DNA of 64,000 nt. Origin: Pseudomonas lini (GTDB taxonomy: Bacteria; Pseudomonadota; Gammaproteobacteria; Pseudomonadales; Pseudomonadaceae). Of the stretch, positions 1-7,429 are shown one piece after another. Every line of letters begins with the position of its first letter. Position 1 is the first letter of the stretch. Below the pieces are notes generated by a model, which did not search any database, had not been told where the DNA came from, and worked only from the letters and a program-made list of their open reading frames with translations. The DNA lies in NCBI RefSeq assembly GCF_030812475.1, contig NZ_JAUSSR010000019.1, positions 48,951-112,950 of the forward strand. The letters are read 5' to 3'. Made by a program: the position numbers and the translations under genes.

Positions 1-22
1 TCGATCCCGCTTAGCTCCACCA
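1..22 (+). tRNA. tRNA-Ala, 3' end only (gene starts before the window)
   Basis: The first 22 bases are the 3' half of a T arm, the 3' acceptor strand (TAGCTCC), an A discriminator and an encoded CCA. This tail matches the usual Pseudomonas tRNA-Ala, and an Ala-Glu tRNA pair is common in this genus. The anticodon lies outside the window, so the isotype is inferred from the acceptor tail only. Confidence 0.7.
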
Positions 23-102
23 ATTTTACAGTTCAAGGTCTGGCCACACCGGCCTTGAATCGATCAGCCCTCAGCACTGATCAGTTGTATAGAAGGTTTT
101 GC

Positions 103-178
103 GTCCCCTTCGTCTAGTGGCCTAGGACACCGCCCTTTCACGGCGGTAACAGGGGTTCGAGTCCCCTAGGGGACGCCA
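103..178 (+). tRNA. tRNA-Glu (anticodon UUC)
   Basis: A full cloverleaf is visible. The acceptor stem GTCCCCT pairs with AGGGGAC, and the anticodon stem CCGCC/GGCGG carries the loop CTTTCAC with anticodon TTC at 137-139. The T arm contains GGTTCGAGTCC and CCA is encoded at 176-178. It lies 80 bases after the partial tRNA-Ala and is probably co-transcribed with it. Confidence 0.97.
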
Positions 179-205
179 CGATTACCCGCTCTGCGGGATT
201 TTATA

Positions 206-237
206 GGGTCATTCAATCATTGAATGGCCCTTTTGTT
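206..237 (+). terminator. Rho-independent terminator after the tRNA pair
   Basis: An 11-bp hairpin (GGGTCATTCAA, loop TCA, TTGAATGGCCC, one mismatch) is followed by TTTTGTTT. It sits 28 bases after tRNA-Glu and before the tetR promoter. Confidence 0.85.
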
Positions 238-307
238 TGTCTGGCGTTTGGCCAAATCCCCCTCTTTCTCTCAAGCTGTGCTTCAGACCAGCGGTCACAC
301 CCACGAC

Positions 308-338
308 TTGCAGAAAATTATTATGAGAATAATATTCT
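308..338 (+). promoter_or_regulatory. Promoter with overlapping palindromic operator for the TetR gene
   Basis: TTGCAG (308-313) and AATATT (331-336), 17 bases apart, form a plausible sigma-70 promoter. The -10 box lies inside the palindrome AGAAT-AAT-ATTCT (326-338), and a further AT-rich GTAATATTC follows. This arrangement is typical of TetR autorepression. The assignment is an inference from position and symmetry. Confidence 0.5.
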
Positions 339-361
339 ATTCGTAATATTCGGAGGCAACG

Positions 362-901
362 ATGAACGATAAAAAAGCTCAAACCCGCGAACGCATTCTC
401 AAGGCCGCCAGCGCCGCGCTGATCCAGCGCGGTCCGGCCGAACCGAGCGTGGGCGAAGTGATGGGTGCAGCGGGCCTGACCGTCGGCGGTTTCTACGCCC
501 ACTTCGACAGCAAGGACGCGATGATGCTGGAAGCGTTCAAGCAATTGCTCAGTCATCGCCGTGGTTTGATCGCCGACATGGATGCCGAGTTGACCGGCGA
601 AGAGCGTCGCGCCCTGGTCGCCGCGTTCTACCTGTCTCGCAAGCATCGTGATTCCTCTGAATCAGCCTGCCCGATCCCGGCGTCTGTCGGCGAATTGGGC
701 CGGTTGCCGGACGAATTTCGCGTGGCACTGAATGAGCACATGGAAATGATGGTCGCGCAGTTGGCGGCCAGCCCCGAAGAGACCGACAAAGCCTTGGCCG
801 ACATGGCCTTGATGGTCGGTGGCCTGGCCCTGGCACGCGCCCTGGGACCAGGCGAGTTGTCCGATCGATTGCTGCGCGCCGCCAAGTCGGCGGTGCTATG
901 A
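362..901 (+). CDS. TetR/AcrR family transcriptional regulator
   Basis: This 179-residue protein has the TetR layout: an N-terminal helix-turn-helix (residues about 10-55, with VGEVMGAAGLTVGGFYAHF) and an all-helical C-terminal ligand domain. The start ATG follows GGAGG at 352-355. The alpha/beta hydrolase gene begins 32 bases after its stop, so the two probably form an operon. The palindrome over its promoter suggests self-repression. The ligand is unknown. The family of small-molecule-responsive repressors is clear; the regulated substrate is not. Confidence 0.9.
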   Translation: MNDKKAQTRERILKAASAALIQRGPAEPSVGEVMGAAGLTVGGFYAHFDSKDAMMLEAFKQLLSHRRGLIADMDAELTGEERRALVAAFYLSRKHRDSSESACPIPASVGELGRLPDEFRVALNEHMEMMVAQLAASPEETDKALADMALMVGGLALARALGPGELSDRLLRAAKSAVL

Positions 902-932
902 CCTGAAGGCATCTGCCTGGGGAGTGAGAGCG

Positions 933-1766
933 ATGAGCACGTTGAAGTGGGTTCGTGGCGTTAATGGCACCTTGGGCTGGTTCGCACCGAAACTGGTGGC
1001 GAGCAAAATGCGACTGGCGTTCATGACGCCGCGGGACCTGCCGCCCCGTGACTGGGAATTGCCGCTGTTGGCCAAATCCGAACGGATCACCTTGCGCTTC
1101 GGCCTCTCGGCCCTGCGTTGGGGGCAGGGCCCGGCGGTGTTGCTGATGCACGGTTGGGAAGGCCGGCCGACGCAGTTTGCCAGCCTGATCACCGCGCTGG
1201 TCGATGCCGGTTATACCGTGGTGGCCCTGGACGGCCCCGCTCACGGACGCTCGCCAGGCAACGAAGCGAATCTGGTACTGTTCGCCCGGGCCATGCTCGA
1301 GGCGGCGGCCGAGTTGCCACCCCTGCAGGCGGTCATCGGCCACTCCATGGGCGGCGCCAGTGCCATGCTCGCCGTCCAGTTCGGGCTGCGCACCGAAACC
1401 CTGGTGACCATCGCCGCTCCGGCCCGAATCCTCGGGGTGTTGCGCGGTTTCGCGCGGTATGTGCGGCTGCCGCCCAAAGCCCGTTCGGCGTTCATCCGTC
1501 AGGTCGAGAAAGACGTGGGCATGCGCGCCGCGACGCTGGATGTCGCGCATTATCAGCTCGACATGCCCGGTTTGATCGTGCATGCCGAAGACGACAATTA
1601 TGTCTCGGTCAAGGAATCCCAGCTGATCCACGAAGCCTGGTTCGACAGCCGCCTGTTGCGCCTGGAAGAGGGCGGTCATCAACGGGTATTGGCCGATCCC
1701 CGGGTGATCGATGGCGTGCTGGCACTGTTGTCCGGTCGGAGCCTGCAATCGCGCCAATCGGCCTGA
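933..1766 (+). CDS. Alpha/beta hydrolase
   Basis: This 277-residue alpha/beta-hydrolase fold protein has an oxyanion-loop motif (MHGWEGRPTQF), a nucleophile elbow GHSMGG (residue about 140), a late acid (HAEDD) and a catalytic histidine near EGGHQR. The ATG at 933 is preceded by GGGGAGTGAGAGCG; an in-frame ATG at 819 would overlap tetR deeply and lacks a ribosome site. It follows the TetR gene and is probably controlled by it. No signal peptide is evident, so it is likely a cytoplasmic esterase or lipase-like enzyme of unknown substrate. Confidence 0.88.
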   Translation: MSTLKWVRGVNGTLGWFAPKLVASKMRLAFMTPRDLPPRDWELPLLAKSERITLRFGLSALRWGQGPAVLLMHGWEGRPTQFASLITALVDAGYTVVALDGPAHGRSPGNEANLVLFARAMLEAAAELPPLQAVIGHSMGGASAMLAVQFGLRTETLVTIAAPARILGVLRGFARYVRLPPKARSAFIRQVEKDVGMRAATLDVAHYQLDMPGLIVHAEDDNYVSVKESQLIHEAWFDSRLLRLEEGGHQRVLADPRVIDGVLALLSGRSLQSRQSA

Positions 1767-1814
1767 GCATCCGTTACACTGCCCCGGTCGACATTATTTG
1801 ACCAGGAGTGAGGC

Positions 1815-2264
1815 ATGGGTTGGGATCGGGCAACGCCATTTATCATCGATCTGCAAGTGGGCGCCGAGGACATCGACGGGCTGGGTCACGCCAACAACGC
1901 GGTGTACGTGACCTGGCTCGAACGCTGCGCCTGGCGCCACTCCCAGCGGCTCGGCCTGGACCTGGTCGAGTACCGGCGACTGGACCGGGCGATGGCGGTG
2001 GTGCGGCACGAGATCGATTACCTGGCGGCCGCCTATGAAGAGGATGAGTTGCAGTTGGCGACCTGGATCGTCGATTGGGACCAGCGCCTGAAAATGACCC
2101 GGCACTTTCAGCTGAAGCGCCCCAGCGACAACACCACGCTGCTGCGGGCGCAGACCACCTTCGTCTGCATCGAACTGTCCAGCGGCAAGCCCAAGCGCAT
2201 GCCGGTGGAGTTCATCGAAGGCTACGGCCCGGCGTTGCAGATGTTGGATACAACCAACATCTGA
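1815..2264 (+). CDS. Acyl-CoA thioesterase, 4-hydroxybenzoyl-CoA thioesterase (hotdog) family
   Basis: This 149-residue hotdog-fold protein carries the family signature DIDGLGHANNAVYVTWLE near residues 20-40, with the conserved Asp/Asn-His region of the YbgC/FadM group. AGGAGTGAGGC lies before the ATG. It starts 48 bases after the hydrolase and may be read with it. It should hydrolyse acyl-CoA thioesters in the cytoplasm; chain specificity cannot be read from the sequence. Confidence 0.85.
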   Translation: MGWDRATPFIIDLQVGAEDIDGLGHANNAVYVTWLERCAWRHSQRLGLDLVEYRRLDRAMAVVRHEIDYLAAAYEEDELQLATWIVDWDQRLKMTRHFQLKRPSDNTTLLRAQTTFVCIELSSGKPKRMPVEFIEGYGPALQMLDTTNI

Positions 2265-2268
2265 TCAT

Positions 2269-2369
2269 TGTAGGAGCGAGCTTGCTCGCGAAAAACCTGA
2301 GAGCGTTGCGGGGAGTCAGGCTGGTCGCGTTATCGTTGACGTCCATCGCGAGCAAGCTCGCTCCTACAG
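2269..2369. repeat. REP pair (BIME) between the thioesterase gene and dusC
   Basis: Two inverted copies of the fluorescens-type REP (TGTAGGAGCGAGCTTGCTCGCGA and its complement) flank about 55 bases. The inner part contains GACGTCAACGATAACG in complement, which recurs in the REP pair at 32103-32204. Confidence 0.9.
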
Positions 2370-2444
2370 GGGATTTGCGATGTTCTGCAGATTTCGTGCG
2401 TAATCCATTAAACTGCCGCACGTTTTTCGTCGAGTGTGTTTTTC

Positions 2445-3404
2445 ATGCAAATTGCTTTGGCGCCCATGGAGGGGTTGGTCGACAACATCCTGCGGGACGT
2501 GCTGACCCGTGTGGGCGGTATCGACTGGTGCGTGACCGAGTTCATCCGGATCAACGATCAGTTGCTCACCCCTGCCTATTACCACAAGTTCGGTCCGGAA
2601 CTGCTGACCGGCGCCCGCACGGCGTCCGGCGTGCCGTTGCGGGTGCAGCTGCTCGGTTCCGACCCGGTGTGCCTGGCTGAAAATGCCGCGTTGGCCTGCG
2701 AGCTCGGTTCCGAGGTCATCGACCTGAACTTCGGCTGCCCGGCCAAGACCGTCAACAAGTCCCGTGGCGGTGCGGTGTTGCTCAAGGAGCCCGAACTGCT
2801 CAACGAAATCGTCGAGCACGTGCGTCGCGCGGTACCGGCGCACATCCCGGTGACCGCCAAGATGCGCCTCGGTTTCGACAGCCCCGACGGTGCCCTGGTC
2901 TGTGCCACGGCCCTGGCCGAAGGCGGCGCGGCGCACATTGTGGTGCATGCGCGGACCAAGACCGATGGCTACAAGCCGCCGGCCCATTGGGAGTGGATCC
3001 CGCGGGTGCAGGACGTGGTCAAGGTGCCCGTGTTTGCCAATGGCGATATCTGGAGCGTCGAGGACTGGCGCCGTTGCCGCGAAATCAGCGGAGTGGAAGA
3101 CATCATGCTCGGTCGCGGCCTGGTCTCGCGCCCCGATCTGGCCCGGCAGATCGCTGCCGCGCGCGCCGGAGAGGAAGTGGTCGAGATGACCTGGGCTGAA
3201 CTGCTGCCACTGATCCAGGACTTCTGGCTGCAAGCCAAGGCGCAGATGACCCCGCGCCAATCGCCCGGTCGACTGAAGCAGTGGCTGGCGATGCTGACCC
3301 GCAATTATCCCGAAGCGGTAGAGCTGTTTACCGTCCTGCGGCGCGAAACCGAACTGGACCAGGTCTCGCGTTTACTGGGCCTGCAGGTGGCCGAAGCGGC
3401 TTGA
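2445..3404 (+). CDS. dusC: tRNA-dihydrouridine(16) synthase
   Basis: This 319-residue FMN-dependent Dus enzyme reduces uridine to dihydrouridine in the tRNA D-loop. It has the N-terminal LAPMEGL FMN site, the catalytic motif LNFGCPAKTVNKSRGG with its cysteine (residue about 98), and the phosphate-binding NGDIW and GRGL stretches of the TIM barrel. The length and the MEGLVDN/LNFGCPAK variants fit the DusC branch rather than DusA or DusB. ATG 2445 is chosen; an in-frame GTG at 2436 would add three residues. Confidence 0.9.
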   Translation: MQIALAPMEGLVDNILRDVLTRVGGIDWCVTEFIRINDQLLTPAYYHKFGPELLTGARTASGVPLRVQLLGSDPVCLAENAALACELGSEVIDLNFGCPAKTVNKSRGGAVLLKEPELLNEIVEHVRRAVPAHIPVTAKMRLGFDSPDGALVCATALAEGGAAHIVVHARTKTDGYKPPAHWEWIPRVQDVVKVPVFANGDIWSVEDWRRCREISGVEDIMLGRGLVSRPDLARQIAAARAGEEVVEMTWAELLPLIQDFWLQAKAQMTPRQSPGRLKQWLAMLTRNYPEAVELFTVLRRETELDQVSRLLGLQVAEAA

Positions 3405-3424
3405 AAAAAATTTGAAAATACCCT

Positions 3425-3452
3425 CTTGAAAACCAGTCAGCGGTCCCTATTT
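3425..3452 (+). promoter_or_regulatory. Sigma-32 heat-shock promoter of the small heat-shock gene
   Basis: CTTGAAA (3425-3431), 13 bases, then CCCTATTT (3445-3452) is close to the RpoH consensus CTTGAAA-N11-16-CCCCATNT. It lies 75 bases before the ATG, leaving room for a leader of about 67 bases. Confidence 0.85.
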
Positions 3453-3495
3453 TGGATTTACGCGATGCCGAATTCGGGTCGCGGAGACAAAAAAA

Positions 3496-3517
3496 CTTGC
3501 TGATCTGTTTTCAGGAG
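3496..3517 (+). promoter_or_regulatory. ROSE-type RNA thermometer hairpin over the ribosome-binding site
   Basis: CTTGCTG (3496-3502) can pair with the Shine-Dalgarno CAGGAG (3512-3517) around a 9-base loop, leaving the G at 3499 bulged. The U-U-G-C-U strand facing the SD with one bulged G is the hallmark of ROSE thermometers in front of ibpA-type genes. A further GC-rich hairpin upstream (about 3460-3485) may form the first stem. The pairing is read directly; melting on heating is inferred from the family. Confidence 0.75.
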
Positions 3518-3526
3518 ATTTGAATC

Positions 3527-3973
3527 ATGAGTACTGCATTTTCCATGGCACCCCTGTTCCGTTCCTCGGTGGGCTTCGATCGCTTCAATGACCTGTTCGA
3601 AACCGCCCTGCGCAATGAGCCAGGCAGCACCTACCCACCTTACAACGTGGAAAAACACGGCGACGACCAATACCGCATTGTCGTAGCGGCCGCCGGCTTC
3701 CAGGAAGAAGACCTGGAGCTGCAAGTGGAAAAAGGTGTGCTGACCATCAGTGGCGGCAAACGTGACGCGAACGAAGACGTCACTTATCTGTACCAGGGCA
3801 TTGCCCAGCGGGCCTTCAAACTGTCCTTCCGCCTGGCGGACCATATCGAAATCAAGGCCGCCGGCCTGAGCAACGGTCTGTTGAGCATCGACCTGTTGCG
3901 GGTGATTCCGGAAGAGGCAAAAGCCAAACGCATCCCGATCAACGGGGAGCAGAAACCGGCTCTGCAGCATTGA
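3527..3973 (+). CDS. ibpA: Small heat-shock protein, Hsp20/IbpA family
   Basis: This 148-residue ATP-independent holdase binds unfolding proteins. The alpha-crystallin domain spans residues about 38-130 with the beta strands YRIVVAAAGF, LELQVEKGVLTISG and the closing AGLSNGLLSIDL loop. The N-terminal segment (FDRFNDLFE) matches the IbpA branch, although the usual C-terminal I-x-I is seen only as KRIPI. It is monocistronic, with a sigma-32 promoter and RNA thermometer upstream and a strong terminator downstream. Confidence 0.93.
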   Translation: MSTAFSMAPLFRSSVGFDRFNDLFETALRNEPGSTYPPYNVEKHGDDQYRIVVAAAGFQEEDLELQVEKGVLTISGGKRDANEDVTYLYQGIAQRAFKLSFRLADHIEIKAAGLSNGLLSIDLLRVIPEEAKAKRIPINGEQKPALQH

Positions 3974-4023
3974 GTCGGACCCTCGGCAGTATTGCCTGAG
4001 TAGGACGCTGCCAGCTGAAACAG

Positions 4024-4055
4024 AAAGACCCCGACTTGTCGGGGTCTTTTTTTTT
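4024..4055 (+). terminator. Rho-independent terminator of the Hsp20 gene
   Basis: A 12-bp stem (AAAGACCCCGAC / TCGGGGTCTTT, loop TTG) runs straight into a run of T. The symmetrical A/T flanks mean it can also terminate the minus-strand operon end at 4074. Confidence 0.93.
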
Positions 4056-4073
4056 ACGGGCTGGATTATGAAA

Positions 4074-5015
4074 TCAGGTCCACCCATACCGGACCAGGTG
4101 AAAGAAGATCGGCGCCGCAAAGCACACCGAGTCCAGGCGGTCGAGCATGCCGCCATGGCCTTCGATCATGTGGCCCCAATCCTTCACCCCGCGGTCGCGC
4201 TTGATCGCCGACATCACGATGCCGCCAGCGAACCCCAGCAGGTTGATCAACAGGGCGATGAGCAGTGACTGCCAGGGATTGAACGGCGTGATCCACCACA
4301 AGGCACAGCCGATCAACGACGCCAGGAGGATGCCACCGACAAAGCCTTCCACGGTCTTGGACGGCGACAGGTTGGGCGCGATCTTGCGTTTGCCGAACAG
4401 TTTTCCGCAGACGTACTGCAGCACGTCCGACATCTGCACCACGATCACCAGATAGGCGATCAACAGCAGGTTCCGTCCCTCATAACCGGCGATGTCGAGG
4501 GTCAGCAGGGCGGGCACGTGAGACACACAGAACACCGCGATCATCAGGCCCCACTGGACTTTCGAGGCGCGTTCGAGAAAGTGCGTGCTGTCGCCCCCCA
4601 GGGACGCGAGGATCGGCAGGAGCAGGAACACGTAGACCGGAATGAAGATCGAAAACAGCCCGTACCAATCGTAGTAGATGAGCAGGTACTGCAGCGGCAG
4701 TGCCAGGTAGAACGCCGCCACCAGTGCCGGGTAGTCGCTGCGACGGGTCGGCGTGAGCGTCATGAATTCGCGCAAGGCGTAGAAAGACACCATGTAGAAC
4801 AGCAGGATCACCGCCGTGGTGCCGAGCCAGAAGGCGATGCCGATCACCAGCACCATGACCCACCAGGCGTTGATCCGGGCGTTGAGGTTGTCGACCACCG
4901 GGTTCGCCGTGCCGCCAGCGCGCCGCTTGAGAGTGAAACCGATCACCGAGGCCAGCAGCAGAAACGCGCCAATCCCACCAAACAACATCAGGGTTTGTCT
5001 GTCCATGTCAGGCAT
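4074..5015 (-). CDS. Phosphatidate cytidylyltransferase (CdsA family, YnbB-like)
   Basis: This 313-residue polytopic membrane protein (about eight hydrophobic segments) carries the full CdsA signature near its C-terminus: S-A-I-K-R-x4-K-D-x6-E-G-H-G-G-M-L-D-R-L-D. The family makes CDP-diacylglycerol from phosphatidate and CTP. It is the last gene of the six-gene minus-strand operon and overlaps the PlsC-type gene by 8 bases. The chromosome should carry a separate essential cdsA near frr/dxr, so this is likely a dedicated paralogue like E. coli YnbB. Confidence 0.88.
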   Translation of the reverse strand: MPDMDRQTLMLFGGIGAFLLLASVIGFTLKRRAGGTANPVVDNLNARINAWWVMVLVIGIAFWLGTTAVILLFYMVSFYALREFMTLTPTRRSDYPALVAAFYLALPLQYLLIYYDWYGLFSIFIPVYVFLLLPILASLGGDSTHFLERASKVQWGLMIAVFCVSHVPALLTLDIAGYEGRNLLLIAYLVIVVQMSDVLQYVCGKLFGKRKIAPNLSPSKTVEGFVGGILLASLIGCALWWITPFNPWQSLLIALLINLLGFAGGIVMSAIKRDRGVKDWGHMIEGHGGMLDRLDSVCFAAPIFFHLVRYGWT

Positions 5016-5628
5016 GCTCCTCGGCGAGGCTCAACAGCGCGTCGCGGCTGCGTTCGAGAAATTGCGCCTTGGTTTCTTCTTCGCCAAGGGTCAGTGCGGC
5101 ACCAAAGCTGATGGTACATAACAGCGGCAGCGGCAGGACGCGGCCCTTGGGCATGACGCGGTTGAGGTTGGCGATCCACACCGGGATCAATTGAGCCTGG
5201 GGATAGGCTTTTGCCAAGTGGTACAGCCCGCTTTTGAACGGCAGCAGGCTGTCCTCGGGGTTGCGTGTGCCTTCAGGGAAAATGATCAGCGAATCGCCGT
5301 TTTCCAGGGCGTCGAGCATCGGTTGCAAAGGGTTGTCGCCGGTCTCCTTGCGTTCGCGGTCGATCAGCACGCCATTGAACACCCGGTTGATGATGTAGCG
5401 GCGCAGGGGGCTTTTGAGCCAGTAATCGGCGCCGGCCACCGGTCGGGTGATGCTGCGCAAAGCGGGTGGCAAGGAAGCCCACAGCAACACAAAGTCGCCA
5501 TGGCTGCTGTGGTTGGCGAAGTAGATGCGCTGCACCGCCTGCGGCGCACAGCCGAGCCACAGGCTGCGGGCTCCCGTGAGCAGGCGGGCGCCCGAGATGA
5601 TGAGGGTGGCAACCGCGGGTGCGAGCAT
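5008..5628 (-). CDS. 1-acyl-sn-glycerol-3-phosphate acyltransferase (PlsC-like)
   Basis: This 206-residue membrane-associated acyltransferase has the catalytic H-x4-D box (NHSSHGDF, residue about 40) and the substrate box FPEGTRN (about 120). A hydrophobic N-terminus could anchor it. The family transfers an acyl chain to lysophosphatidic acid, giving phosphatidate, the substrate of the CdsA-type enzyme it overlaps. E. coli ynbABCD has no PlsC partner as far as I recall, so this operon looks more complete. Confidence 0.88.
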   Translation of the reverse strand: MLAPAVATLIISGARLLTGARSLWLGCAPQAVQRIYFANHSSHGDFVLLWASLPPALRSITRPVAGADYWLKSPLRRYIINRVFNGVLIDRERKETGDNPLQPMLDALENGDSLIIFPEGTRNPEDSLLPFKSGLYHLAKAYPQAQLIPVWIANLNRVMPKGRVLPLPLLCTISFGAALTLGEEETKAQFLERSRDALLSLAEEHA

Positions 5629-5637
5629 GAAAACTCC

Positions 5638-6093
5638 TTATCCGGCAAAGGTCAGCCAGGGGCCGGCCACAATGAAAACCAGGGTCAGCAGCACTTGTGC
5701 CGCCACCAGCAATGCCTGGCGGCGTAACAACTTCAGCGCGCCGGCGATACGTTCGTTCCAGGGGCGACCGCCTCGGTCGGCGGGCTGCAGGCCCAGCGCT
5801 GTCAATGCATGGTCCAGGGCCCGGGTGCGTTCGGGCAGGTCTTGTGCATCGGCGGCCAGGTGCTGGAACAGTTCGGCATCGAAAGCGACCCGCAGTGCCC
5901 AGTATTTTTGCCACAGGCCCAGCACCAGCAGCGCGCCACTACAGGTCAGCCCCGAGGTTCCCGGGCTGGTCGCGACGTATTGGGACAGGCCGAGCAAAGC
6001 CCCCAGCAGTGTGAGCCCGGTGGACAGTCGGTCCAGGGAACCACCTCGTCGCAACAGGCTGGCGGTTGCTTGCAGCTGCATTTCAGTGGACAC
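5638..6093 (-). CDS. Small membrane protein of the lipid operon, function unknown
   Basis: I do not recognise this 151-residue protein. It has hydrophobic segments near residues 22-45 (LSTGLTLLGALLGLSQYVA), 48-65 and 125-148, with a charged helical stretch between (about 66-120). It starts inside the end of the PAP2-phosphatase gene (11-base overlap) and ends 9 bases before the PlsC-type start, so it is an integral member of the operon. A scaffold or accessory role is only a guess from position. Confidence 0.75.
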   Translation of the reverse strand: MSTEMQLQATASLLRRGGSLDRLSTGLTLLGALLGLSQYVATSPGTSGLTCSGALLVLGLWQKYWALRVAFDAELFQHLAADAQDLPERTRALDHALTALGLQPADRGGRPWNERIAGALKLLRRQALLVAAQVLLTLVFIVAGPWLTFAG

Positions 6094-7429
6094 AGGCGTG
6101 CTCCGTGATCACGGGTAACTGCTGCAGCACCTGCCGGTGCGCAGTGCTCAGCACGATCCCCGGACGTGCACGCTGAATCAACAGGATGGCGTCATCGACA
6201 CTGGCGGCCCTGCCGCTGTGCAGCAGCCACGCGGCAACAGCGATGGCGCTGCGCGAATAGCCCAGGGCGCAGCAGACCAGCAGCGGACCTTGCTGGCGCA
6301 GGCTTTCGATCGCCTCGGCCGCTGCCTGGCATTGCGTGGCGGTGGGTACCGTCAGGTCCAGTACCGGCAGTGAGTGGTAACTGACCGAATCCGCATTCAG
6401 CGACAGCTCGGCACACAGATCGAGTACCGCCCGAAACGGCGAGTGGCGCAGTTCCTGTCGACCTGGCAGGCGTCCGAGCCAGACGTCATCGATCACCCGG
6501 TCGGGCTGCGGGTGGTGGCGGGTCCACAGGCGCGAGTTGAGCCAGGCCGCCATCAGGTAAGGTGCCAGCAGCCAGCGTACGGCGGGGGACAGCCGACCGT
6601 CGGCGCGTTTCTGAAAACCGCGAGCGTCCAGCAGGGCGTAATTGAGCGCGACCAGCAGCAAGGCAACTGCTGGCCAGAACAACCAGAGCCATGCACCTCT
6701 CAGAGCAAAGGCCGGGATGGTGAACGCTGCAGCACCCAAGCTGTAATACAACGCCAGTTGCCAGCGTTTCCTATCCACCGCCGGGCGAGCACCGTGCAGG
6801 GGACCAGGACCTTCCAGTGGCCACAGCCAGACGCACAGCCAACCGAGCAGCGCCCCGGTGGGCAGGTCGACGAAATGGTGCTGGTAAGTGGTGAGCACCG
6901 ATACCCCGATCAGGATGAACCAGCCATGCATCAACCCGCGCCACAGGCCCCGCAAGTGCCGCTGGTAGCAGCTCCATAACACCACCAGCAGCGCGATGTG
7001 CAGGGAGGGCGCCTGATTGAACGGCTTGTCGAACCCCGCCAGGACATCGAACAGCCAGCCGAACACCCCATCCAGTTCGGGCCGGGTAAAGGTGAAGCGC
7101 AACGGCCAGATCAGAAAACAGCTGACGGCGATCAACTGGGCAGTGATCAGGCGCAGGGCGTGGCGCCCGAGTTCCAGGCGACTGGCGGGCAGCAACAGCG
7201 ACAGGCCGTAGAGCAGGTCAATCGACCAGTACGGCACGATGCTCCAGGCCCAGAACGGCATCCGGGTTTCCCAGTCGAACACCAGGCTGGCGATATCGTC
7301 CCGTTGAGTGGTGACCCAGGTGGCGAAGCCGTAGGTGGTGAAGAACAGCGGAGCCAACAGCAACAGCCACAGCAGTGCCGGTTTGAACAGGCCCGGTTCG
7401 CGTCCGGGCGTGGCAGTCAGGGGCATCAT
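6083..7429 (-). CDS. PAP2 phosphatase fused to a dual-specificity phosphatase (YnbD-like)
   Basis: The N-terminal part of this 448-residue protein is a polytopic PAP2-type lipid phosphatase, with NQAPSLH as motif 2 and HHFVDLPTG as motif 3. The C-terminal part is a cytosolic dual-specificity/tyrosine-type phosphatase with the C-x5-R loop CALGYSR (residue about 400). ATG 7429 overlaps the stop of the upstream gene (ATGA), so I prefer it to an in-frame start 13 codons upstream. Two phosphatase folds in one chain suit dephosphorylation of a phosphoglycerol-type product; the real substrate is unknown. Confidence 0.87.
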   Translation of the reverse strand: MMPLTATPGREPGLFKPALLWLLLLAPLFFTTYGFATWVTTQRDDIASLVFDWETRMPFWAWSIVPYWSIDLLYGLSLLLPASRLELGRHALRLITAQLIAVSCFLIWPLRFTFTRPELDGVFGWLFDVLAGFDKPFNQAPSLHIALLVVLWSCYQRHLRGLWRGLMHGWFILIGVSVLTTYQHHFVDLPTGALLGWLCVWLWPLEGPGPLHGARPAVDRKRWQLALYYSLGAAAFTIPAFALRGAWLWLFWPAVALLLVALNYALLDARGFQKRADGRLSPAVRWLLAPYLMAAWLNSRLWTRHHPQPDRVIDDVWLGRLPGRQELRHSPFRAVLDLCAELSLNADSVSYHSLPVLDLTVPTATQCQAAAEAIESLRQQGPLLVCCALGYSRSAIAVAAWLLHSGRAASVDDAILLIQRARPGIVLSTAHRQVLQQLPVITEHACVH

